Source of the DNA: Bradyrhizobium cenepequi
GTDB lineage: Bacteria; Pseudomonadota; Alphaproteobacteria; Rhizobiales; Xanthobacteraceae
Length of the DNA stretch: 64,000 bases
Reading direction: 5' to 3'
Assembly (NCBI RefSeq): GCF_020329485.1
Contig: NZ_JAGKJI010000020.1
Span: 54,790-118,789, forward strand
The stretch's first letter is position 1, and each line of letters opens with the position of its first letter. Under the pieces are notes generated by a model that was not told the origin of the DNA, searched no databases, and was given only the letters and a program-made list of their open reading frames with translations. The translations under genes and the position numbers were made by a program. This document shows, one piece after another, positions 26,287-33,563 of this stretch.

Positions 26287-27677
26287 TGCACTCGAGAACA
26301 CCTGCGAGCCAAAGGCTCGTGAAATTTGCGGCTGCTTTCCTGGCAATTGCGCTCCTCGGTCTCGTACCAGGCGATCTTGCGTTTGCCCAGGATGCAGCGC
26401 CGCCGGCCTGCGGCGGCAAGGTCCTCGAAAACTGCACGCCCAACTCCGGCGACACGGCGTGGATGCTCACATCCGTCGCGCTCGTGTTGATGATGACAAT
26501 TCCTGGCCTCGGCCTGTTCTATGGTGGCATGGTGCGCAAGAAGAATGTCGGCGACACCGTGATAACCAGTTTTGCCGTCACCTGCCTTGTCACGATTCTG
26601 TTCGCCATCCTGACTTACAGCATGGCATTTCGCGCTGGCGCGCCCTTTGTCGGCGGCCTCGATCGCATGTTTCTCAAGGACATCGTGAGCGACATCGGCA
26701 AGGGCGGCATTGGCAATCCCAATCCGCTTGCTCCAACCATCCCCGAGACCGTCTACATCTGCTTTCAGATGACATTTGCGATCATTACGCCAGCGCTGAT
26801 CGCCGGCGCATTTGCCGAGCGCATGAAATTCTCGGCCATGCTCTGGTTTATCGGCCTGTGGGCGGTCTTCGTCTATGCCCCGGTTGCGCATTGGGTCTGG
26901 GGGCCCGACGGGGTGTTTGCCGCTGCCAACGAGGCCGCATGGGTGAAGGTGCTCGATTTCGCCGGCGGTACCGTCGTGCATATCAATGCTGGCGTGGCAG
27001 GTCTGATGTGCGCCATCATGCTCGGCAAGCGCAAAGAGACAGGGCCCGCCCATAACATGGTGCTCACTTTCATCGGCGCCTCTCTGCTCTGGGTTGGCTG
27101 GTTCGGCTTCAACGCCGGCTCCGCGGTCACGGCAGGGATGCAGGCCGGCATGGCCATGTTGGTGACGCAGATCGCGACGGCCGTTGCGGCTTTCACCTGG
27201 ATGCTGGTGGAATGGGCGCTCAAGGGCAAGCCGACCGTCGTCGGCATCTGCTCGGGTGCGGTCGCCGGCCTCGTTGCCATCACGCCGGCTTCCGGTTTCG
27301 TCGGCCCGATCGGTGCCTTTGCAATTGGAATCGGCGCCGGCGTCTTCTGCTACTGGGGATGCACCGGCCTGAAACGCACATTCAACTATGATGACGCGCT
27401 GGATTGCTTCGGCGTGCATGCGATTGGCGGCATCGTCGGGGCACTGCTCACCGGCGTGTTTGCGGTTCAGCAATACGGGGGGACGCCGGGCGTTCTGGAG
27501 GGAAACGTCGGTCAGTTCTTCAACCAATGCGTCGGGGTCGCTACCGTGATCGTCTACGATGCCGTCGTAACCCTGATCATCCTCGCAGCCGTCAAGGTGT
27601 TCGTCGGCCTTCGCGTGCACGAGGACGCCGAGCGCGACGGCCTCGATCTCGCGCTGCATGGTGAAGTGGTGCACTAG
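26283..27677 (+). CDS. amtB: Ammonium transporter AmtB
   Basis: The 464-residue Amt/Rh protein conducts ammonium across the inner membrane. A signal peptide (about residues 1-36, ending LAFAQ) precedes 11 membrane helices. The Amt signature is visible, with GLGLFYGGMVRKKN near the start and a twin-His pore made of GGTVVHINAG and CFGVHAIGG. The C-terminus ends with the HEDAERDGLDLALHGE tail, which normally contacts PII. GGGAGGACG precedes tandem ATGs at 26283 and 26286. No intact PII gene is adjacent: the stretch directly upstream looks like a decayed glnK. Confidence 0.95.
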   Translation: MMHSRTPASQRLVKFAAAFLAIALLGLVPGDLAFAQDAAPPACGGKVLENCTPNSGDTAWMLTSVALVLMMTIPGLGLFYGGMVRKKNVGDTVITSFAVTCLVTILFAILTYSMAFRAGAPFVGGLDRMFLKDIVSDIGKGGIGNPNPLAPTIPETVYICFQMTFAIITPALIAGAFAERMKFSAMLWFIGLWAVFVYAPVAHWVWGPDGVFAAANEAAWVKVLDFAGGTVVHINAGVAGLMCAIMLGKRKETGPAHNMVLTFIGASLLWVGWFGFNAGSAVTAGMQAGMAMLVTQIATAVAAFTWMLVEWALKGKPTVVGICSGAVAGLVAITPASGFVGPIGAFAIGIGAGVFCYWGCTGLKRTFNYDDALDCFGVHAIGGIVGALLTGVFAVQQYGGTPGVLEGNVGQFFNQCVGVATVIVYDAVVTLIILAAVKVFVGLRVHEDAERDGLDLALHGEVVH

Positions 27678-28204
27678 CTCCGATAGTAGCGCCACATCCT
27701 GAGGAACGTCCGATGGATCTCATCGGGCGTTCGGTCGAATGGCTCCAAATTGATGCGCACCACGCCGCGGTGGTCCATGCGCCACGGCAGCCGCATCAGG
27801 CGGCGATAGACGGGCTGCTTGCGCCAGTCGGCAACGAGAGCGCCGCTCAGGGGCATGCTGAGCGCAATCTGCAATTCATGAACGATCATCGCGCGCTCGG
27901 CAATCTGAACGAGGTCGATGCGTTCGATGGCGCGCCACCGGATCAGGCCGAAAGCCTGGATGAAGATGCCGTACTGATTGGCGCCGATGGTCGGGCGCCC
28001 CGTCTCCAGCAACGGGATATTGTAGTAGGTAAAGCCGGCCACCGTTATCGCAGGCGCCAGCCAATAGAGGGCGCCGGTGATCCAGGTTGCGGTGAAGAAG
28101 ATCGCGGCGAGAGCGGCAGTGATGTAGACGGGAAAGTAGATGTCTTCGCGGCCATACGCGACCGAATAGCCGCCAACGCTTCCTTCGTCCAAGGTTGCGA
28201 TCAT
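27674..28204 (-). CDS. Membrane protein of unknown function
   Basis: The 176-residue protein has two hydrophobic helices at about residues 27-65 (VYITAALAAIFFTATWITGALYWLAP in segments). A soluble C-terminal part with an LVQIAERAMIVHELQIAL segment follows, ending with basic/aromatic RMWRYYRS. I do not recognise the family, but the layout resembles small inner-membrane proteins with a PH-like cytoplasmic domain. I set the start at the ATG at 28204 because residues upstream of it (frame open to 28339) run through the rpmG terminator. It overlaps the last bases of amtB at the stop codons and is convergent to it. Confidence 0.7.
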   Translation of the reverse strand: MIATLDEGSVGGYSVAYGREDIYFPVYITAALAAIFFTATWITGALYWLAPAITVAGFTYYNIPLLETGRPTIGANQYGIFIQAFGLIRWRAIERIDLVQIAERAMIVHELQIALSMPLSGALVADWRKQPVYRRLMRLPWRMDHRGVVRINLEPFDRTPDEIHRTFLRMWRYYRS

Positions 28205-28240
28205 CGGAGCCTTATGCCCGGGCCTGGCTGGCGAGCATAA

Positions 28241-28272
28241 GAAAAATGAAAACGGGGCCACAAGGGCCCCGT
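28241..28272 (-). terminator. Rho-independent terminator of rpmG
   Basis: On the minus strand, ACGGGGCC pairs with GGCCCCGT around a short loop, followed by TTTTCATTTTTC. It lies 24 bases after the rpmG stop codon. Confidence 0.85.
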
Positions 28273-28295
28273 GAAGTGGGTAGTGTCCCGCGATC

Positions 28296-28463
28296 TTACT
28301 TGATCTTGGCTTCGCGGAATTCGACGTGCTTGCGCGCAACCGGGTCGTACTTCTTCTTGACCAGCTTGTCGGTCATGGTGCGCGAATTCTTCTTGGCGAC
28401 GTAGTAGTAGCCAGTGTCGGCGGACGACACGAGCTTGACCTTGATGGTGACCGCCTTGGCCAT
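28296..28463 (-). CDS. rpmG: 50S ribosomal protein L33
   Basis: The 55-residue product is a complete L33 of the cysteine-free (zinc-less) type: MAKAVTIKVKLVSSADTG, then YYYVAKKNSRT, DKLVKKKYDPVARKHVEF and a terminal EAKIK. It binds 23S rRNA near the E site of the large subunit. The start is the ATG at 28463, with CTGAGG-type purines upstream. It is followed by its own terminator and stands alone. Confidence 0.97.
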   Translation of the reverse strand: MAKAVTIKVKLVSSADTGYYYVAKKNSRTMTDKLVKKKYDPVARKHVEFREAKIK

Positions 28464-28590
28464 GTCAGAACCTCAGGGAGATGATGGGGTATCAGGAGCC
28501 GGCCAATCGGCCCGCATTTGGCCGGCAAACTAGTCACAATCAGCCCAAAGTCAAGGTTTTCCGGACCCAAACCCGCCCAATTCGAGCGCA

Positions 28591-29916
28591 TCAGTGCTCG
28601 AAAAACCGGTTTTTCGGCCGCGGCAGGCCCAGATTCTCCCGGAGCGTCTTGCCTTCATACTCCTTGCGGAAGATCCCGCGCTTCTGCAGTTCCGGGACCA
28701 CCTTGTCGACGAAATCGTAGAGCCCGCCCGGCAGATACGGGAACATGATGTTGAAGCCGTCGGAAGCATAGCTCGTCAGCCATTCCTCCATCTGATCGGC
28801 GATCGTTTTCGGCGTGCCGACGAAGGCTAGCCCGCCATAGCCGCCGACGCGCTGCGCGAGTTGGCGCACGGTGAGCTTGTCGCGCGCGGCGACGTCGACC
28901 AGGCGCTGGCGCCCGCTCTTGCTCGCATTGGTTTCCGGGATCGGCGGCAACAGCCCGTCAGGATCGAAGCCAGAGGCATCGGTGCCCAGGATCACCGAAA
29001 GCGAGGCGATTGCGCTGTCGTAGTGCACCCGGCTGTCGAGCAAGGCGCGCTTCTCCTTGGCCTCCTCGACGCTGTCGCCGACCACCACGAAGGCGCCGGG
29101 CAGGATCTTCAGATGCTCGCGGTCGCGGCCGAGCTTGTCCATGCGGCCCTTGATGTCGGCGTAGAGTTTCTGCCCGTCGCTGATGCTGCCGCCGCCGGTG
29201 AAGACCGCTTCCGCCGTCTCTGCCGCGAGCTGCTTGCCGTCCTCCGACGCGCCGGCCTGTACGATCACCGGCCAGCCCTGCACCGGGCGCGCGATGTTCA
29301 GGGGACCGCGAACGCTGAGATATTTTCCCTTGTGATTGAGCACGTGCATCTTCGAAGGATCGACGAAGAGCCCGGACTCGACGTCGTGCACGAAGGCATC
29401 ATCGGCAAAGGAATCCCAGAGCCCGGTGACCACGTCATAGAACTCGCGCGCGCGGTGATAGCGCTCGGCGTGCTCCATATGGTCCTCGAGCCCGAAATTG
29501 AGCGCCGCATCCGGATTGGAGGTGGTGACGATATTCCAGCCCGCACGGCCGCCGCTGATATGGTCAAGCGACGCAAAGCGGCGGGCGACGTGATAGGGCT
29601 CGTCGAAAGTGGTCGAGCCGGTTGCGACCAGGCCGATATTCTCCGTCACCGTCGAGAGCGCCGATAACAACGTGAACGGCTCGAACGAGGTCACGGTGTG
29701 GCTGCGCTTCAGCGCATTGATCGGCATGTTCAGCACGGCCAAATGGTCAGCCATGAAGAAGGCGTCGAACTTGCCGGCCTCTGACTTCTGCGCGAGCTGC
29801 TTGATGTGGGAAAAGTTGAAATTGGCGTCCGGCCAGGCGCCGGGATAGCGCCATGCGCCGGTGTGGATGCTGATCGGCCGCATGAACGCGCCGAGCTTGA
29901 GTTGACGCTGTGCCAT
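28591..29916 (-). CDS. LLM-class flavin-dependent monooxygenase (NtaA/SnaA/DszA type)
   Basis: The 441-residue protein matches the NtaA/SnaA/DszA branch of bacterial luciferase-like monooxygenases, which use FMNH2 from a separate reductase. Key stretches are HTGAWRYPGAWPDANFNF, KFDAFFMADHLAVL, TTFDEPYHVARRFASLDHISGGRAGWNIVTT, and VIVQAGASEDGKQLAAE. The TIM-barrel begins at about residue 20 and ends near 400. Substrates in the branch include aminopolycarboxylates, thiophenes and sulfonates. Nothing nearby (no flavin reductase or transporter) allows a choice. The gene is monocistronic and ends just upstream of rpmG. Confidence 0.88.
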   Translation of the reverse strand: MAQRQLKLGAFMRPISIHTGAWRYPGAWPDANFNFSHIKQLAQKSEAGKFDAFFMADHLAVLNMPINALKRSHTVTSFEPFTLLSALSTVTENIGLVATGSTTFDEPYHVARRFASLDHISGGRAGWNIVTTSNPDAALNFGLEDHMEHAERYHRAREFYDVVTGLWDSFADDAFVHDVESGLFVDPSKMHVLNHKGKYLSVRGPLNIARPVQGWPVIVQAGASEDGKQLAAETAEAVFTGGGSISDGQKLYADIKGRMDKLGRDREHLKILPGAFVVVGDSVEEAKEKRALLDSRVHYDSAIASLSVILGTDASGFDPDGLLPPIPETNASKSGRQRLVDVAARDKLTVRQLAQRVGGYGGLAFVGTPKTIADQMEEWLTSYASDGFNIMFPYLPGGLYDFVDKVVPELQKRGIFRKEYEGKTLRENLGLPRPKNRFFEH

Positions 29917-30019
29917 TTGCCCCGTTTCCGTATGGGTCGTTCAAGAGCACATAGGCACGAAGCGGGGCGGCGCCACTGGGAAGATTATTTTGTTTTTGCG
30001 CACTTTCGCGACATGCCTG

Positions 30020-30769
30020 TCACGCTCCCAAAATGTCCTTCTGCATCCTGCCGCTGTAGAAATGGAAGAACGGCACCGGCGCGTCGTGATTGAGGGGGCC
30101 GGTGGCGAGCCGGCGGTCGAGCTCGGCGAGCACGTTCTTGGTCATGGCATGCGCGTCCGCCAGCGGCTCGGAGCCGATCTCGACCCATACCAGTTCGACC
30201 AGCTCCGCATCGGCATGCACCACGCCCTCGACGCGGTGGGCAATGGCGGAGGCATCCGCCGTGAAGAAGCGTGTGTCGAAGCGGCGGACGCGGCCGGGCG
30301 GGGTAATCGCGCGCGCGATCAGAAACAGGCCGGAGGGATCGGGCAGCAGGCCGGCTTCGGCGAACGGCTTCCACGGACCATCGAGCTTGGCAGGCTTCTC
30401 GGCCTTGCGGCCGAGGCACAGGCCGGTCTCTTCGCAGGCCTCGCGGATCGCTGCATTGGCAAGCGCGCGAGCCCGGCCGGGCGTGATCTTCGGGCTGCCC
30501 TTGAGCAGGTTGGCTTCAAGCTCCTGGCTGATGGGAGCGGCAACCGGCACGCGGTTGTCGGCCTTGTCGACGCGACCGCCGGGGAAGACATATTTGCCGG
30601 GCATGAACACGACCTTGTCGTGGCGCTTGCCGACCAGCACCTTCGGCTTCGCGCTGGAGCGATCGATCAGGATCAGCGTCGCGGCGTCCTTCGGCCGGAA
30701 GTACGGGTGATGATCCGCTTCCTTCTCTTCCTTGATTTCCTGTTTGATCGCGGTCGCTGCTTCAGTCAT
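30020..30769 (-). CDS. NUDIX hydrolase with a long insertion before the Nudix helix
   Basis: The 249-residue protein opens with a charged segment (IKQEIKEEKEADHHPYFRPKDAATLILID). The substrate loop is MPGKYVFPGGRVDKADN, and the catalytic helix is AAIREACEETGLCLG. About 45 residues separate the GG from the REAxEExG part, longer than in standard MutT boxes but typical of the NUDT19/RP2-like branch. It may hydrolyse CoA-type pyrophosphates. I use the ATG at 30769, which has GGGGATGG upstream; the frame is open further (to 30985) but reads as the antisense of DUF983. It is the last gene of the topA-rnr-DUF983 cluster, 35 bases downstream. Confidence 0.85.
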   Translation of the reverse strand: MTEAATAIKQEIKEEKEADHHPYFRPKDAATLILIDRSSAKPKVLVGKRHDKVVFMPGKYVFPGGRVDKADNRVPVAAPISQELEANLLKGSPKITPGRARALANAAIREACEETGLCLGRKAEKPAKLDGPWKPFAEAGLLPDPSGLFLIARAITPPGRVRRFDTRFFTADASAIAHRVEGVVHADAELVELVWVEIGSEPLADAHAMTKNVLAELDRRLATGPLNHDAPVPFFHFYSGRMQKDILGA

Positions 30770-30804
30770 TCCATCCCCGTTTGTTGTTCTTGAATTTGGT
30801 CTCG

Positions 30805-31245
30805 TCAGACCGTTGGAATATCGTCGGGCGCGTTCTCGTCGAAACCGTGCATGCGCATCGCCCACTGGAAACCCACGACTGCGCCCTTGAGCGGTTGCAA
30901 CAGCAGCAGCGACAGGATCAGCGTCATCGGCAGATAAAACGAGAGTTGCAGCCAGACCGGCGGTGCATAGTCCTTCTCGATCCACAGCGCCAAGGGCACC
31001 ATGATGTGGCCAACAACCACGATGACGAGATAGGCCGGAAGGTCATCGGCGCGATGGTGAGAAAAATCCAGGTCGCAAACCGGGCAGTGACTATCGACCT
31101 TCAGAAAGGCGCGAAACAATTTGCCTTTGCCGCAGCGCGGACAACGGCAACGAAAACCGCGCTTCATCGCGGTCCACAGGTCGCGCTTCTCGACCGGCGC
31201 AGCATCGCGGGTCCACACGGTGGTCGCGGGCTTTACCGTTTCCAT
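30805..31245 (-). CDS. DUF983 family small membrane protein
   Basis: The 146-residue protein has a soluble N-terminus with two zinc-ribbon-like cysteine pairs (CRCPRCGKGKLF and HCPVCDLDF). Two transmembrane helices follow at about residues 71-92 and 101-121. DUF983 proteins occur in alphaproteobacteria, sometimes near cytochrome oxidase genes; their function is unknown. The start overlaps the rnr stop by 13 bases, so translation is coupled to RNase R. The NUDIX gene follows on the same strand. Confidence 0.87.
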   Translation of the reverse strand: METVKPATTVWTRDAAPVEKRDLWTAMKRGFRCRCPRCGKGKLFRAFLKVDSHCPVCDLDFSHHRADDLPAYLVIVVVGHIMVPLALWIEKDYAPPVWLQLSFYLPMTLILSLLLLQPLKGAVVGFQWAMRMHGFDENAPDDIPTV

Positions 31246-33563
31246 GACTTGTCTCGCTTCGATTTGCCGGGCTTCTGCTTGCCCGGCTTGCGATCCTTCT
31301 TGCTCTGCGCGCGTCCCGCTTTCGCACCACGCACGTCTTTCTTCCGTTCGCGTCGGCCCTCGCTTTTTCTGCCGCGCGGAATGGCCTTTCCGTCCGACAG
31401 CAATTCAAAGCGCAGTGCGCCTGCGGCCGGAGCAGCTTCTACCAGACGCACGTCCACCACGTCACCCAATCGGTGCATGGCACCGCTGCGGGAGCCGATC
31501 AGGGCGTGCCGCGTTTCGTCATAGTTGTAATATTCGGTGCCGAGTGTCCGGATCGGGATCAATCCGTCGGCGCCGGTGTCATCGAGCTTGACGAACAGTC
31601 CGGAGCGGGTGACGCCGGAAATGCGTCCCTGGAAGGTCGCGCCGATGCGATCGGCAAGGTAATGCGCGATCAGCCGGTCGGCGGTCTCGCGCTCGGCCTT
31701 CATCGCGCGCCGCTCCGTCATTGAAATCTCTGCGGCGATCTCGGCAAGCGTCTCCGGCGTCTCGCTGTCGGGCAGGGCGCCATCGCCGAGCCCGAGCGCC
31801 CGGATCAGCGCGCGGTGCACGATCAGGTCCGCGTAGCGCCGGATCGGTGAGGTGAAATGCGCGTAACGCCTCAGGTTCAGGCCGAAATGGCCGTAATTCT
31901 CTGAAGAATATTCGGCCTGCGCCTGCGAGCGCAGCACCACCTCGTTGACCAGCGACTCGTAATCCTCGCCCTCGACCTGCGCCAGCACGCGGTTGAACAT
32001 TGCTGGCCGCAACGCGCCGGACTTCGTGAAGGGAAGATCGAGCGTCTTGAGGAATTCCTGGAGGTTGTAAACCTTCTCCTGCGTCGGCTCGTCATGCACG
32101 CGGTAGATCAGCGGCAAGCCTTTCTTCTCGAGCGCCTCGGCCGCGGCGACGTTGGCGAGGATCATGAACTCCTCGATCAGTTTGTGCGCGTCGAGACGTT
32201 CGGGGACGATGACGCGATCGACCGTGCCGTCGGCTTTGAGCAGGATCTTGCGCTCGGGCAGGTCGAGGTCGAGCGGATCGCGCTCGTCGCGCGCCAGCTT
32301 CACGAGCCGATATGCCTCCCAGAGCGGCTTCAGGATCGGATCGAGGATGGGGCCGGTCGTATCGTCCGGCCTGCCGTCAGTCGCGGCTTGCGCCTGCGCG
32401 TAATTTAACTTGGCGGCGGAACGCATCAGCACGCGGTGGAATGTGTGCGAGCGTTTGCGGCCGTCGGCGCCGATCACCAGGCGTACCGCGAGTGCGCCGC
32501 GCGGCTCGCCCGGCACCAGCGAGCAGAGATTGTTGGAGATGCGCTCGGGCAGCATCGGCACAACGCGATCGGGAAAATAGACCGAGTTGCCGCGGATCAG
32601 CGCATCGTGGTCGAGCGCCGAACCCGGGCGCACATAATAGGCGACGTCGGCGATGGCGACGTGGATCACGTAGCCACCCTTGTTGTGCGGATCAGGGTCG
32701 GCTTCCGCATGCACGGCGTCGTCGTGATCCTTGGCGTCCGGCGGGTCGATGGTGACGAGCGGAACGTCGCGCCAGTCCTCGCGCCCCTGCAGCGTCGCGG
32801 GCCTCGCTTCCTCGGCCTCGCGCAGGGCGGCACGCGAAAATTCCTGCGGGATCTCGTGGGCGTGGATCGCGATCAGGCTGATCGCCTTCTCGCTCGCGAT
32901 CGAGCCGAGCCGCTCTTTTACCTTGCCCGAAGCGAGGCCAAAACCGCGGCTGCGGACGAGATCGACGCTGACGAGATCGCCATCCTTGGCGCCGCCGGCG
33001 TCTGCGTTGGCGATGTTGAGTTCGCGGCCCGCCTGCTTCTTGTCGACCGGCACCAGCCGGCCGCCGCCTTCGGGCAGCGCGCGGAAGATACCGAGTACGC
33101 GGGTTCTCGCGTGGTCGATGACCTTGATGATGCGGCCGCGATAGGGCGTGCCGTCGGCATCATCCACCATCTCGATGCGCAGCAGCGCGCGGTCGCCGAC
33201 GCCAGCCGTGGCGCCGCGCTTCTGATGCCGCGGCGTGATGATACGGATCTTCGGCGCGGTGCCGTTTTCTTCGGTATCCCACTCGGTAGGCATCGCGATC
33301 AGCTCGCCGTCGGCGTCGCGGCCGGTGACGTCGGCCATCACTGTCGGCGGCAGCGTGGCCGGCTCGTGGACCTTGCGGCCGCGCTTGGCGATCGTGCCGT
33401 CGTCCGCGAGCTCGCGCAGCACGCGCTTAAGCTCGGCGCGATCGGCGTTCTTCAATCCGAATTCGCGCGCGATCTCCCGCGTGCCGACTTTTCCGGGATT
33501 GGCACGGATAAAGGCGACGATGGCATCCCTGGCCGGAAAGCCATGGTCATGTCTGTGTTTCAC
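31233..33563 (-). CDS. rnr: Ribonuclease R
   Basis: The 776-residue 3'-5' exoribonuclease has, in order, an N-terminal helix-turn-helix-like segment (FPARDAIVAFI, about 1-80), cold-shock OB folds, and the RNB catalytic domain. The RNB domain carries the acidic cluster DPPDAKDHDDAVHAE and SVYFPDRVVPMLPERISNNLCSL. Near residue 640 comes the S1 domain (GRISGVTRSGLFVKLDDTG). A Lys/Arg-rich tail (KKDRKPGKQKPGKSKRDKSW) ends the protein. RNase R degrades structured RNA and acts in tmRNA-linked decay. The ATG follows the topA stop with no gap, and its end overlaps the DUF983 start. Confidence 0.95.
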   Translation of the reverse strand: MKHRHDHGFPARDAIVAFIRANPGKVGTREIAREFGLKNADRAELKRVLRELADDGTIAKRGRKVHEPATLPPTVMADVTGRDADGELIAMPTEWDTEENGTAPKIRIITPRHQKRGATAGVGDRALLRIEMVDDADGTPYRGRIIKVIDHARTRVLGIFRALPEGGGRLVPVDKKQAGRELNIANADAGGAKDGDLVSVDLVRSRGFGLASGKVKERLGSIASEKAISLIAIHAHEIPQEFSRAALREAEEARPATLQGREDWRDVPLVTIDPPDAKDHDDAVHAEADPDPHNKGGYVIHVAIADVAYYVRPGSALDHDALIRGNSVYFPDRVVPMLPERISNNLCSLVPGEPRGALAVRLVIGADGRKRSHTFHRVLMRSAAKLNYAQAQAATDGRPDDTTGPILDPILKPLWEAYRLVKLARDERDPLDLDLPERKILLKADGTVDRVIVPERLDAHKLIEEFMILANVAAAEALEKKGLPLIYRVHDEPTQEKVYNLQEFLKTLDLPFTKSGALRPAMFNRVLAQVEGEDYESLVNEVVLRSQAQAEYSSENYGHFGLNLRRYAHFTSPIRRYADLIVHRALIRALGLGDGALPDSETPETLAEIAAEISMTERRAMKAERETADRLIAHYLADRIGATFQGRISGVTRSGLFVKLDDTGADGLIPIRTLGTEYYNYDETRHALIGSRSGAMHRLGDVVDVRLVEAAPAAGALRFELLSDGKAIPRGRKSEGRRERKKDVRGAKAGRAQSKKDRKPGKQKPGKSKRDKSWKR